A stretch of 64,000 bases of DNA from Novosphingobium sp. MW5 (lineage in GTDB: Bacteria; Pseudomonadota; Alphaproteobacteria; Sphingomonadales; Sphingomonadaceae): assembly GCA_025938935.1 (NCBI GenBank), contig JAPCWB010000001.1, positions 682,001-746,000 of the forward strand, read 5' to 3'. Shown here one piece after another: positions 8,211 through 17,079 of this stretch. The notes below the pieces were generated by a model, which ran no database searches, had not been told where the DNA came from, and saw only the letters and a program-made list of their open reading frames with translations. The position numbers were made by a program, and so were the translations under genes. The first letter of the stretch is position 1, and every line of letters starts with the position of its first letter.

Positions 8211-9488
8211 ATGACCGATACGATCTTTGCCTTGTCGAGCGGAGCACCTCCCGCCGCGATTGCCATTGTCCGGGTAAGCGGACCGGGGGCGGGCAATGCC
8301 TTGCGTTCGCTGACCGGGACGATCCCGGAGCCGCGCCGCATGGGGTTGAGCATGCTCATCGATGCCGAAGGCGAGGAAATCGACCGCGCGCTTGTCGCCC
8401 GGTTTCCCGGACCAGCCACGGCCACGGGTGACGATACCGCCGAATTCCATCTGCACGGGGGCAGGGCTGTGGTGGCCGCGCTGGAAAAGGCGCTGAGCGA
8501 ACTTCCCGGTCTGCGTCAGGCCGAGGCCGGGGAATTCACCCGCCGCGCCTTTGCCAATGGCCGGATCGATTTGGCCGAGGCGGAGGGCCTTGCCGACCTG
8601 CTCAATGCCGAAACCGAACTGCAACGGCGCAGCGCCATGGCCATGGCGGGCGGCGCCTTTTCCCGGCTTGTGGGTGAGTGGCGCGAACGGCTGCTGATGG
8701 CCTCCGCCAGTCTTGAGGCCGTGCTGGACTTTGCCGACGAGGATGACGTGGCGCTGCTGCCCCCGGAATTCCCGCAGGAGCTGGAACACCTGCGCGGCGA
8801 AATCAGCGACTGGCTTGGCCGCCCACGCGCCGAAGTGCTGCGAGATGGCTTCCGCGTCGTGATCGCTGGACCGCCCAACCTTGGAAAGAGTACCCTTTTC
8901 AATGCTTTGGTTGAAGATGACGCGGCAATAACCACCCCTATTGCCGGTACCACGCGTGATGTGCTGACGCGGCCGGTGGCGATCGAAGGCGTGCCTTTCC
9001 TGTTCGCGGACACGGCCGGCCTGCACGATGCGGTGGATGACGAAATCGAGGCAATCGGCATTGAACGCGCGCTGGAGGCGCTGGACCGGGCGGATCTTGT
9101 GCTGTGGCTCGGGCCGGAAGGCATGGGGCCGGAAGGTGCCCGGGACATTGCCTCGCAGATTGACCGCAATGATTCGCTGACCAAGCGCAAGCCGCGCCAT
9201 CGAATCTCGGCGGTTACCGGCGTGGGCATGGAGGACCTTCGCGCGGACCTGGTCGAGACCGCGCGCAAGGTTATGCCGGCCCCCGGGGCCGCGGCACTTA
9301 ACGAGCGCCAGCACCGCCTGCTTACCCGTGCTGTCCGGGCACTTGGTGACGCGCGCCATGAAACCGATCCCCTGCTCGCCGCAGAGGGACTGCGTCAGGC
9401 GCGGATCGCATTTGACAGCCTGCTTGGCCGCACCACGACCGAAGACATGCTCGATACGCTGTTCGGCAGGTTCTGCATCGGCAAGTGA
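8211..9488 (+). CDS. mnmE: tRNA modification GTPase MnmE
   Basis: With MnmG it installs the carboxymethylaminomethyl group on wobble U34 of certain tRNAs. The 425-residue product has the folate-binding N-domain (ALSSGAPPAAIAIVRVSGPG), the helical domain, and an inserted GTPase domain with G1 GPPNLGKST, G2 TTPIAGTTRD and G3 DTAGLHD, ending in CIGK, the essential C-terminal CxGK. The expected G4 NKxD is not recognisable: the corresponding stretch reads ASQIDRND. Its stop is followed after one base by a parS-type palindrome, then by mnmG. This is the usual origin-proximal order. Confidence 0.95.
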   Translation: MTDTIFALSSGAPPAAIAIVRVSGPGAGNALRSLTGTIPEPRRMGLSMLIDAEGEEIDRALVARFPGPATATGDDTAEFHLHGGRAVVAALEKALSELPGLRQAEAGEFTRRAFANGRIDLAEAEGLADLLNAETELQRRSAMAMAGGAFSRLVGEWRERLLMASASLEAVLDFADEDDVALLPPEFPQELEHLRGEISDWLGRPRAEVLRDGFRVVIAGPPNLGKSTLFNALVEDDAAITTPIAGTTRDVLTRPVAIEGVPFLFADTAGLHDAVDDEIEAIGIERALEALDRADLVLWLGPEGMGPEGARDIASQIDRNDSLTKRKPRHRISAVTGVGMEDLRADLVETARKVMPAPGAAALNERQHRLLTRAVRALGDARHETDPLLAAEGLRQARIAFDSLLGRTTTEDMLDTLFGRFCIGK

Positions 9489-9489
9489 G

Positions 9490-9505
9490 TGTTTCACGTG
9501 GAACA
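9490..9505. promoter_or_regulatory. parS: parS-type centromere site 1 (ParB binding)
   Basis: TGTTTCACGTGGAACA, one mismatch from the broadly conserved ParB site TGTTTCACGTGAAACA. It lies between the mnmE stop and mnmG, about 6.5 kb from the putative oriC and 3.3 kb from parB. Confidence 0.85.
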
Positions 9506-9554
9506 CCGCAAGACTTTTGACCGCGCGGCCCCGCACGGCTAAGTGCACGGCTTC

Positions 9555-11409
9555 ATGCACCAGTTCGACATCATCGTGATCGGCGGCGGACATGCCGGGG
9601 TCGAGGCTGCTGCCGTGGCAGCGCGCATGGGTGCGCGCTCGGCGCTGGTGACCTTTGACCCCGCCATGATCGGTGCCATGAGCTGCAACCCGGCGATCGG
9701 CGGGCTGGGGAAGGGCCACCTCGTCCGCGAAGTCGATGCCTTCGACGGGATCATTGCCCGCGCCGCCGATGCGGGGGCGATCCATTACCGCATGCTCAAC
9801 CGCTCAAAGGGTACCGCCGTTCAGGGCCCCCGCGTGCAGGCGGACCGCAAGCGTTTCAAGGCCGCGGTGCAGGGCCTGCTTGCGCAGCAGGGCGACCTGA
9901 CGACGATCGCCGGAGAGGCGGCGGCCCTGCGGATCGAGGGAGGCAAGGTTTGCGGAGTCGACCTTGCCGATGGAACTGCGCTCGCAGCGAAAGCGGTCGT
10001 GCTCTGCACCGGCACCTTCCTTGGCGGCACCCTGTTCCGCGGCGAGGAGCGGATTGTCGGCGGGAGGATCGGCGAGGCTTCGGCGCAGGTCCTCGCTCAT
10101 CAGCTCCGTGGGGCGGGGCTGCCGATGGCCCGACTCAAGACCGGCACGCCGCCACGCCTTGATGGAAGGACTATCGATTGGGCCGCGCTCGAGGAGCAGC
10201 CGTCCGACAGCGAACACTGGACCATGTCCGCCCTGTCCGCTTCGCCGGGCAGGGTGCTGCCGCAGATCTTCTGCGCGATCACGCGGACCAATGGTGCCAG
10301 CCACGATATCATCCGGGCAAATCTCCACCGCTCGCCGCTGTTCACCGGCGCGATTGGCGCGTCCGGTCCGCGCTATTGCCCGTCGATCGAGGACAAGATC
10401 CACCGCTTTGCCGACCGGGATGGGCATCAGGTTTTCCTTGAGCCTGAAGGTCTCGACACGCACCTGGTCTATCCTAATGGCATCAGCACCTCGCTCCCGG
10501 CCGATGTCCAGCTCGCCATGCTGCGGACCATGGCTGGGCTGGAGCAGGTCGACATGGCTGTGCCGGGCTATGCCGTGGAATACGACCATATCGATCCGCG
10601 CGCGCTGAGACCCAGCCTTGAGCTGAGGGACATTCCTGGTCTCTATTGCGCCGGGCAGATCAATGGCACGACCGGCTACGAAGAAGCGGCAGCGCAGGGC
10701 TTGGTTGCGGGTATGCATGCGGCGGCGCAGGTGTTGGGGCGCGCGCCCGCGCCGCTTGACCGGGCCAACAGCTACATGGCGGTGATGGTCGATGACCTGA
10801 CCCTGCACGGCGTTTCCGAGCCTTACCGCATGCTCACCGCCCGCGCTGAATACCGTCTGCGCCTGCGCGCCAACAATGCCTCGACGCGGCTGACCCCCTT
10901 GGCGATCGGCGTGGGTGCAGTGGGCACGGCGCGGCGTGAATGGTTCGAGCGGCGCTGTGATCAGCGCAGCACTTTCGAGGCGGCGCTCGAGACGCAAGTC
11001 ACCGCCGTTGAACTGTCCCGCGCCGGACTGCCGGTGCGCGAGGATACGGGCCGCCTGCCGCTGCGCGAATGGCTGCGTTTTGGCGGGGTGACCCTTGATG
11101 CGCTCGCCCCCTGGATTGGCGACGCCCTACCGGCAGATGCCGACCTTGCCAGCGAGGTGGCGGAGGATGCCGCCTATGCGCCCTATCTCGCCAGTGCAGG
11201 ACGGCGAGCTACGAGACCTGCGCGCCAGCGAGGCGCTGCTGCTGGGTGACGACTTTGCCTATGACCGCATCCCCGGCCTGTCGAACGAGATGGTTGAACG
11301 GTTGACCCGCGCCCGCCCGGCCAACCTTGCGGCGGCGGGTCGGGTGCCGGGGATTACTCCGGCGGCACTGGCTGCCCTGCTGGTCCATGCCCGAAGGAAC
11401 GCCGCGTGA
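9555..11409 (+). CDS. mnmG: tRNA U34 carboxymethylaminomethyl-forming enzyme MnmG (one frameshift)
   Basis: FAD-dependent partner of MnmE. The FAD loop is [13 protein letters not shown] at the N-terminus, with [24 protein letters not shown] and [14 protein letters not shown] following. The ATG at 9555 ([11 protein letters not shown]) fits family starts better than the GTG at 9543. The frame breaks at 11193-11196: YAPYLA then changes frame, and [16 protein letters not shown] to the normal C-terminus lies one base over. Deleting T11195 gives YLARQDGEL and about 617 residues, the usual length. The corrected site is CCAGG. The stop overlaps the GTG start of rsmG (GTGA). Confidence 0.93.
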
Positions 11410-12059
11410 TTGTCAGCGAGGCAGAGGCGCGCCAGTTCGTCAGTCGCCTCGGAGGTGTGGACGCGCAGGCGATGGAACGGTTGGAGCGCCTTGCGGCCCT
11501 GCTCGCTGCAGAGAATCAGTCCCAGAACCTCGTCGCCGCAGCCAGCCTCGATCATGTCTGGCAACGACATATAGCCGATCTGCTTCAGTTGCTCGCCTAT
11601 GTTCCACGTGAAACATCGGGCCCGTGGCTGGACCTCGGGACGGGAGCGGGCTTCCCCGGCCTTGCCGTGGCCTGCGCCTTGCCAGACCGGCCTGTGCTGA
11701 TGGTCGAATCGCGCGCGCGCCGAATCGATTGGCTGCAGCGGGCCTGCGAATCGCTCGGATTGAACAAGGCCAAGGTTCTCGGCTCACGCCTCGAACTGGT
11801 CGAGTCGCAGACATGTAGCGTCATTTCGGCACGGGCTTTCGCGCCTTTGCCGAAATTGCTCGATCTATCCGCACGCTTTTCCACTGCCGACACGATTTGG
11901 TTGTTGCCGAAAGGGCGTTCGGCACGGCAGGAATTGCAGGAGCTCACTGGCTGGCAGCACATGTTCCACGTGGAACAATCGCAAACCGACCCCGAAGCCG
12001 GGATAATTGTCGGCAAAGTCACCGGAAGAGCAGCGAAAGCGAAAAGGAACCGGGCGTGA
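11406..12059 (+). CDS. rsmG: 16S rRNA m7G527 methyltransferase RsmG
   Basis: SAM-dependent methylation of 16S rRNA G527 (formerly gidB). The 217-residue product shows the SAM loop [15 protein letters not shown] near residue 75, with [13 protein letters not shown] after it. The start is a GTG overlapping the mnmG stop by 4 bases. The reading frame contains two parS-type palindromes (11600-11615 and 11962-11977), so this coding sequence doubles as centromere DNA. Its stop overlaps the GTG of parA. Confidence 0.94.
   Translation: MIVSEAEARQFVSRLGGVDAQAMERLERLAALLAAENQSQNLVAAASLDHVWQRHIADLLQLLAYVPRETSGPWLDLGTGAGFPGLAVACALPDRPVLMVESRARRIDWLQRACESLGLNKAKVLGSRLELVESQTCSVISARAFAPLPKLLDLSARFSTADTIWLLPKGRSARQELQELTGWQHMFHVEQSQTDPEAGIIVGKVTGRAAKAKRNRA
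11600..11615. promoter_or_regulatory. parS: parS-type centromere site 2
   Basis: TGTTCCACGTGAAACA inside rsmG, one mismatch from TGTTTCACGTGAAACA. About 2.1 kb from site 1. Confidence 0.85.
11962..11977. promoter_or_regulatory. parS: parS-type centromere site 3
   Basis: TGTTCCACGTGGAACA, a perfect 16-base palindrome near the 3' end of rsmG, 79 bases before parA. It differs from the general consensus at one base in each half, the same substitution seen singly in sites 1 and 2. Confidence 0.85.
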
Positions 12060-12832
12060 TCACCATCGCAGTAGCCAACCAGAAGGGCGGAGTTGGCAAG
12101 ACCACGACTGCGATCAACATCGCCACGGCCCTCGCCGCCATCGGGTGGAAGGTCCTGCTGGTCGATCTCGATCCGCAGGGCAATGCCTCGACGGGTATTG
12201 GCCTCGCCGCGCCGGATCGCAATGCTTCGTCCTATGACGTGCTGGTCGACCAGGCGGCGATCTCCGAATGTGTCCATCATACCAAGATCCCGGGGCTCGA
12301 CATCGTGCCCGCCACGGTCGACCTGTCGGGCGCAGAAGTTGAGCTGGTTGCCGAAGAGGATCGCGCCCACCGCCTCAGCAAGGCGCTGAAGGCGCACACC
12401 GGGCATGACATCGTCATGATCGATTGTCCGCCCTCGCTTGGCCTGCTGACGCTTAATGCCCTTGGCGCGGCCAATACCCTGCTGGTGCCGTTGCAGTGCG
12501 AGTTCTTCGCGCTCGAAGGATTGAGCCAGCTCCTGCAGACGGTCGAGCGCGTCCAACAACGCTTCAACCCGGATCTGTCGATCCTCGGCGTGGCGCTGAC
12601 CATGTTCGACCGGCGCAACCGCCTGACCGACCTCGTCAGCGATGACGTGCGCTCCTGCCTTGGCAATCTGGTGTTCGAAACGGTGATTCCGCGCAACGTC
12701 CGCCTGTCCGAAGCACCCAGCCACGGACTTCCGGCGCTCGTTTACGATCACAATTGCCCGGGAAGCCGCGCCTATATGGCGCTGGCGCGTGAACTGATCA
12801 CCCGGCTTCCGGCGATGAGGAAAGCGGCATGA
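12056..12832 (+). CDS. parA: Chromosome partitioning ATPase ParA
   Basis: Walker-type ATPase that moves ParB-parS complexes during chromosome segregation. The 258-residue product starts [19 protein letters not shown] with the deviant Walker A, then LLVDLDPQGNASTG, and MIDCPPSLGLLTLNAL as Walker B region. The frame is open earlier, but the GTG at 12056 gives the standard N-terminus and overlaps the rsmG stop (GTGA). Its own stop overlaps the parB ATG. Being next to parS and near oriC marks it as the chromosomal, not a plasmid, system. Confidence 0.96.
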   Translation: MITIAVANQKGGVGKTTTAINIATALAAIGWKVLLVDLDPQGNASTGIGLAAPDRNASSYDVLVDQAAISECVHHTKIPGLDIVPATVDLSGAEVELVAEEDRAHRLSKALKAHTGHDIVMIDCPPSLGLLTLNALGAANTLLVPLQCEFFALEGLSQLLQTVERVQQRFNPDLSILGVALTMFDRRNRLTDLVSDDVRSCLGNLVFETVIPRNVRLSEAPSHGLPALVYDHNCPGSRAYMALARELITRLPAMRKAA

Positions 12833-13813
12833 ACGACGATCCGATAATCCGCATCTCTGTACCTCCGGCGGAGGGCAGTGCACCCCCGCCCAAGAAGAAG
12901 ATGTCCGGCCTTGGCCGTGGGCTGGGCGCCCTGCTCGGCGAATCGCGGCGCGAGGAGCCGCTGGTCGGAGGAGGAACGCCGGCGCAGATGGCTGGAACGG
13001 TTTCAGCCACCACCGGCCTTGCCCTCTTGCCCGTCGCCTCGATCGACCCCGATCCGAACCAGCCCCGTCGCCATTTCGACGAAGCCGCCACTGGCCGAGC
13101 TTGCCGAGTCGATCGCTGCGCGCGGGGTGATCCAGCCGGTCATTGTCCGGCCGATGGGCCAAGGCCGTTTCCAGCTCGTTGCTGGTGAACGACGTTGGCG
13201 CGCCGCCCAGCGGGCGCAACTGCACGAGATTCCGGCGCTGGTTCGCGAATTGTCCGATCGCGATGTCATGGCGCTCGCGCTGATCGAGAACCTCCAGCGC
13301 GAAGACCTCAACCCGGTCGAAGAGGCCCGCGCCTATCACCGGCTGAGCGAGGAAGAAGGGCTGACCCAGGCCGAGATCGCCCGGCTGGTCGACAAGTCGC
13401 GCAGCCATGTCGCCAATTTCCAGCGCCTGCTGCAATTGCCCGATGTGGTGCTCGACCATGTGCAGGAAGGCCGCCTTTCGATGGGCCACGCCCGTGCGCT
13501 GATCGGCGTCGATAATGCCGAGGAACTTGCCGCTGCCGTCGTCGCCAAGCAGATGTCGGTGCGCGAGGTCGAGAAGCTGGTCCGCAAGCAGGCACGCGGA
13601 GCCTCAGCCGCGCCGCGTCGTGCCCGCCCGGGCGGAACGGCAGCGGAAGATGCCGACATTGCCGCGGTGCAGGACCATCTTGAGGAGTTCCTTGGCCTGC
13701 CGGTGCGAATCCAGGCCGATGCCGATCCGCGCTCAGGCGCGGTGACGATCCGCTACCGCACGCTCGACCAGCTCGACCTGATCTGCCAACGGCTGACCGG
13801 CGGCGGTATCTGA
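12829..13813 (+). CDS. parB: Chromosome partitioning protein ParB (one frameshift)
   Basis: Binds parS, spreads as a CTP-dependent clamp and partners ParA. The N-terminus is KKKMSGLGRGLGALLGE. The CTPase/ParB core has PNQPRRHFDEAA, then GVIQPVIVRP, GERRWRAAQ, ENLQREDLNPVEEA, and the HTH DKSRSHVANFQRLLQLP. The frame breaks at 13090: the first 89 residues lie in one frame and everything from LAELAESIAARG onward in the next. Removing A13090 gives 327 residues with no other defect. The corrected site is CCTGG. parB is normally important for segregation in this group, so a true null allele is unlikely. It ends 8 bases before a strong terminator. Confidence 0.93.
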
Positions 13814-13820
13814 CAAGGCA

Positions 13821-13855
13821 AAAGGCCGGACCCGCTAATGCAGGACCGGCCTTTT
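13821..13855. terminator. Rho-independent terminator after parB
   Basis: AAAGGCCGG (13821-13829) pairs with CCGGCCTTT (13846-13854), followed on the plus strand by T-rich sequence and AT-rich DNA. The A-run on the other arm makes it workable in both directions, suiting its place between convergent parB and the glycine-zipper gene. Confidence 0.85.
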
Positions 13856-13874
13856 AAATAATAAATTCAATATT

Positions 13875-14585
13875 TTACTGTGCGATGACCCGCTTGTCGG
13901 GGACCATCCGCACCCGTTTGTCCGGCGCAATCCGGACTCGCTTGTAGGTCGGCACCGACTTGTAGCGGACCTCGCGCACCTTGCGATAAACCGTCTCGTA
14001 AGTGGTGACATACTCGGTCGTGACGTGCTCGTGGCAGTCCTTCTTCGCGGGCATGGCCATCGGCACCATGGCCACGGGAACCATCATCATGGCTGGGGCA
14101 TAGCCATAGCCATAACCGTAACCATAGGCCTGCTGCGGGTATCCAGGGCCATAGCCGCCCGCGTACTGGTCAAGCATCGCTTCGCACTCGTCGCGGTTGC
14201 GGCGAGCATTGCCGCTGCGCTCGATCGCCGCGCCTGCCGCAGCACCGATGGCGCCGCCGGCAATCGTGCCGATAGCCCGGTTGCCGCGTCCGGCGACTTC
14301 ATGGCCGATCACCCCGCCGACAACGCCGCCCAGCACCGCGCCGGTTGCGCCGCCCCGGCGGTCACCCATGCGGCGGCGGCATTCGACCAGCCAGTCATCG
14401 CGCTGCCGCATCCAGCCGGCGTCAGGAGCGCCCTGCTGCCATCCCGGAGGCGGACCCTCGTGGTGCATCATGTGATCGCCCTGCATCGGGCCGGGACCAC
14501 CGTCATGGCCTCCCTCGTGAGCGAGCGCGGGAGCGGCAAGGGCCAGGGCCGGGACCGCAAGGATGGCAAGGGCGCTATGGCGCAT
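13875..14585 (-). CDS. Secreted glycine-zipper protein with RV-rich C-terminal repeats
   Basis: The 236-residue product has a signal peptide (MRHSALAILAVPALALAAPALA), a His/Met/Gly-rich stretch, then a glycine-zipper 2TM-like segment (GAVLGGVVGGVIGHEVAG and IGTIAGGAIGAAAGAAI, about residues 83-120), a YGYGYGYGY run, and a tail with repeats YKRVRIAPDKRVRMVPDKRV. Glycine zippers of this type occur in outer-membrane lipoproteins, but there is no lipobox here. The ATG at 14583-14585, with AGAGGG upstream, is preferred over an in-frame TTG two codons earlier. Role unknown; envelope location is inferred. Confidence 0.8.
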   Translation of the reverse strand: MRHSALAILAVPALALAAPALAHEGGHDGGPGPMQGDHMMHHEGPPPGWQQGAPDAGWMRQRDDWLVECRRRMGDRRGGATGAVLGGVVGGVIGHEVAGRGNRAIGTIAGGAIGAAAGAAIERSGNARRNRDECEAMLDQYAGGYGPGYPQQAYGYGYGYGYAPAMMMVPVAMVPMAMPAKKDCHEHVTTEYVTTYETVYRKVREVRYKSVPTYKRVRIAPDKRVRMVPDKRVIAQ

Positions 14586-14784
14586 GGGCAATTTCCCTCT
14601 GTTTCATAAGGCGCGACGGGCGAGTCCCACCTGTTAACCTGAAACTTACCATCGCAATGGGCGGAAAACCAAGCCTCGGCGCGGCATAGTTGCGCCGCTG
14701 TCCCGAAACGGTGCACTAGAGGACCACTTGTTTCACCTGAAAGCAGCGGTTGCGGGCACTGGGCTGCGGGCCTATCTCTTGCCT

Positions 14785-16245
14785 ATGCGCTCCTTCAAAA
14801 AACCGCTCATCGTCATTGTCGCCCTCGCTATCCTGCTCGGCGGCATCTGGGTCTATTTCAGCCACGGGAACCCATCCAACCTCCCGCTCGGCGCGACCGA
14901 AGGGACGCAGGTAGAGCTGCGCGCTCCGGAGCCCGAGACGATTCCGCGCATGGGAATTGCCGATCCGGTCGGCTGGGCCGCCAATGAGGCGCCGACACCG
15001 GCACCGGGCCTGACGGTCAACCGCTTCGCGGCAGGGCTGGACCACCCGCGCACGCTGCTGGAGCTGCCCAATGGCGATATTTTAGTCACCGAAACCGACC
15101 ACCCGGCCACCAAGGACGAAGGCGGCGGCCTGCGCGGCATGATCGAGCGCTATTTCTGGAAGAAGGCGGGGGCGGGCAAGCCTTCGCCCAACCGGATCAT
15201 CCTGCTGCGCGATTCCGATGGTGATGGCACGGCGGAAGTGCGCTCGGTCCTGCGCGAAAAGGATCTCGATTCGCCCTCCGGCATGGCCTGGGTGAACGGC
15301 AAGCTCTATGTTGCCAACCACAATGCCGTGCTGGCATTCGACTATGTGCCGGGCACCGCGACGCTGGAGGGTGCTCCGCGTAAGATCGTGGACCTGCCAG
15401 CGGCCGGCAATCACTGGATGCGCAACCTGCTGCCCAGCCCTGACGGCACCAAGATCTACATCGCGATAGGCTCATCCTCGAATATCGGTGACAACGGCAT
15501 GGACGCGGAAAAAGGCCGCGCGGCGATCTACGAACTCGATGTGGCGAGCGGCCGCATGCGCCAGTACGGCGGCGGTCTGCGCAATCCCAACGGGCTCGAC
15601 TGGAACCCGGTCACGGGCGAGCTTTGGACCGTGGTCAACGAACGCGACATGCTCGGGCCGGATCTCGTGCCCGATTACATGACCAACGTGCCGGTCGGCG
15701 CCCAGTATGGTTGGCCGTGGTACTACTGGAAGGACCGCATGGATGACCGGGTCGATTATCCAATCCCCGAATTCCTGGGCGAATATGTCCGCAAGCCCGA
15801 ATTCGCACTGGGCGCACACACCGCGCCGCTGGGCATGCGCTTCGTGGCAGAGGGCAACCGTCTGGGTACCCAGTTCAATTCGGGCGCCTTCGTGGCGCGT
15901 CATGGTTCGTGGAATCGCAAGCCGCTGTCGGGCTATGACGTGGTCTTTGTCACCTTCGACGAATGGGGCAATCCCAAGGGTAAGCCCGCGCCGGTGCTCA
16001 CTGGCTTCCAGGTCGACGGCAAGGCGCGCGGTCGGCCGGTGTGGATCGGTTATGACAAGACCGGTGCGCTGCTGGTCAGCGACGATGTCGGCGGCGTGAT
16101 CTGGCGCGTGATCGCGCCGAATGCGCAGCCGCTGCCCAAGCCTAAGATGATCGCCAGCACCAAGCTGCCGCCCTCGCGCGCGATCGATTCGGCGACCGAG
16201 GCGCAGATCCGCCGCCAAATCGAGGAAGCCCTCAGCAAGCAGTAA
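14785..16245 (+). CDS. PQQ-dependent sugar dehydrogenase-like beta-propeller protein
   Basis: The 486-residue product begins MRSFKKPLIVIVALAILLGG, a membrane anchor or signal segment, followed by a six-bladed propeller of the sorbosone/glucose dehydrogenase family: GLDHPRTLLELPNGDILVTE, GLRNPNGLDWNPVTGELW and APLGMRFVAEG are typical blade motifs. Such enzymes oxidise aldoses in the periplasm with PQQ, but I cannot confirm PQQ binding. The ATG at 14785 is chosen because an upstream in-frame ATG (14728) gives an unusual leader before the hydrophobic segment. Stand-alone gene, convergent with the DUF815 gene. Confidence 0.85.
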   Translation: MRSFKKPLIVIVALAILLGGIWVYFSHGNPSNLPLGATEGTQVELRAPEPETIPRMGIADPVGWAANEAPTPAPGLTVNRFAAGLDHPRTLLELPNGDILVTETDHPATKDEGGGLRGMIERYFWKKAGAGKPSPNRIILLRDSDGDGTAEVRSVLREKDLDSPSGMAWVNGKLYVANHNAVLAFDYVPGTATLEGAPRKIVDLPAAGNHWMRNLLPSPDGTKIYIAIGSSSNIGDNGMDAEKGRAAIYELDVASGRMRQYGGGLRNPNGLDWNPVTGELWTVVNERDMLGPDLVPDYMTNVPVGAQYGWPWYYWKDRMDDRVDYPIPEFLGEYVRKPEFALGAHTAPLGMRFVAEGNRLGTQFNSGAFVARHGSWNRKPLSGYDVVFVTFDEWGNPKGKPAPVLTGFQVDGKARGRPVWIGYDKTGALLVSDDVGGVIWRVIAPNAQPLPKPKMIASTKLPPSRAIDSATEAQIRRQIEEALSKQ

Positions 16246-16248
16246 GGT

Positions 16249-17079
16249 CTAGAGCGGGCGCCCCGCGCGCCCTGCCAGTTCGGTGACATAGTGCCAGGCG
16301 ACCCGGCCCGACCGGGCGCCACGGCGCTTTGACCATTCGAGCGCGTCAAGTTCCTCGAAGGACAAGCCCAGCGCCTCGGCATAGCCGCGGATGATGTCGA
16401 GGTAATCGTCCTGGCTGCAATTGTGGAAGCCGATCGACAGCCCGAAGCGGTCGGCCAGCGCCAGCCGGTCGTCTACCACGTCGCGCGGGTTGATCGGATC
16501 GTCCTGCTCGCTCATGTGGCGCGAAACGATGGCGCGGCGGTTGGCGGTCACGGCGATGCGGACATTGTCCGGCCGTGCTTCGACCCCGCCCTCCAGCCAC
16601 GAGCGGAGCTGGCGCGGGCCGGTGCTGTCGCCATCCTCGAAACCGAGGTCGTCGATATAGACGACGAAGCGGCGCTGCACCTTGCCAAGCTCGCCGAACA
16701 GCGCGGCAAGACCGGAGAGGGCATCGGGCGCGACTTGTACAAGCGCGATGGCGGCGGGATCGGAATCCTGCGCGCCGCGGATGGCCGAGCGGATCAGCGC
16801 TGACTTGCCCATGCCGCGCGAACCCCAGAGCAGCATGTCATGCGCGGCGTGTCCGGCGGCATGCCGCAAGACGTTGTCGACCACCGCATGCTTTTGCTGG
16901 TCGACTCCGCGCAACAGGGCGAGGGCAGGGGCCTCAAGCCGCTCGACCGGGCGTGCCGATCCTCCATCCCAGACATAGGCCGGACAGGCGAGCCAATCGG
17001 TTGCCGCGCGCGCTGAGGGCGCAAGCCGTTCCAGCGCCAGGGCAATCCGCTCAAGCATGGGATCGCCGGGTGACGTCAC
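16249..17079 (-). CDS. DUF815 AAA-type ATPase
   Basis: The 276-residue product has Walker A GSRGMGKSALI near residue 87 and Walker B VVYIDDLGFE near residue 142, with arginine-rich sequence after TGPRQLRSWLEGG. This is the DUF815 family, predicted P-loop ATPases of unknown substrate. The start is a GTG at 17077-17079 that overlaps the stop of the acyl-CoA dehydrogenase gene by 4 bases (GTGA), so the two are translated in tandem. An internal ATG (MLERIALALERL) seven codons on is an alternative. Confidence 0.85.
   Translation of the reverse strand: MTSPGDPMLERIALALERLAPSARAATDWLACPAYVWDGGSARPVERLEAPALALLRGVDQQKHAVVDNVLRHAAGHAAHDMLLWGSRGMGKSALIRSAIRGAQDSDPAAIALVQVAPDALSGLAALFGELGKVQRRFVVYIDDLGFEDGDSTGPRQLRSWLEGGVEARPDNVRIAVTANRRAIVSRHMSEQDDPINPRDVVDDRLALADRFGLSIGFHNCSQDDYLDIIRGYAEALGLSFEELDALEWSKRRGARSGRVAWHYVTELAGRAGRPL

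Noticed and set aside
8031..9785. 584-residue open frame on the minus strand opposite mnmE and the start of mnmG
   Set aside because: It is antisense to a clearly conserved gene, has Arg/His/Gly-rich composition and no motif; long antisense frames are normal in DNA this GC-rich.
11597..13489. 630-residue open frame on the minus strand opposite rsmG, parA and parB
   Set aside because: Spans three conserved genes in antisense, has no domain, and is explained by GC bias.
12829..13813. parB as a true pseudogene
   Set aside because: Everything except one base is conserved, the gene sits with intact parA and parS, and the indel matches a recurring CCWGG artefact.
14729..14744. TGTTTCACCTGAAAGC as parS
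   Set aside because: Three mismatches including the central CG step; too weak.
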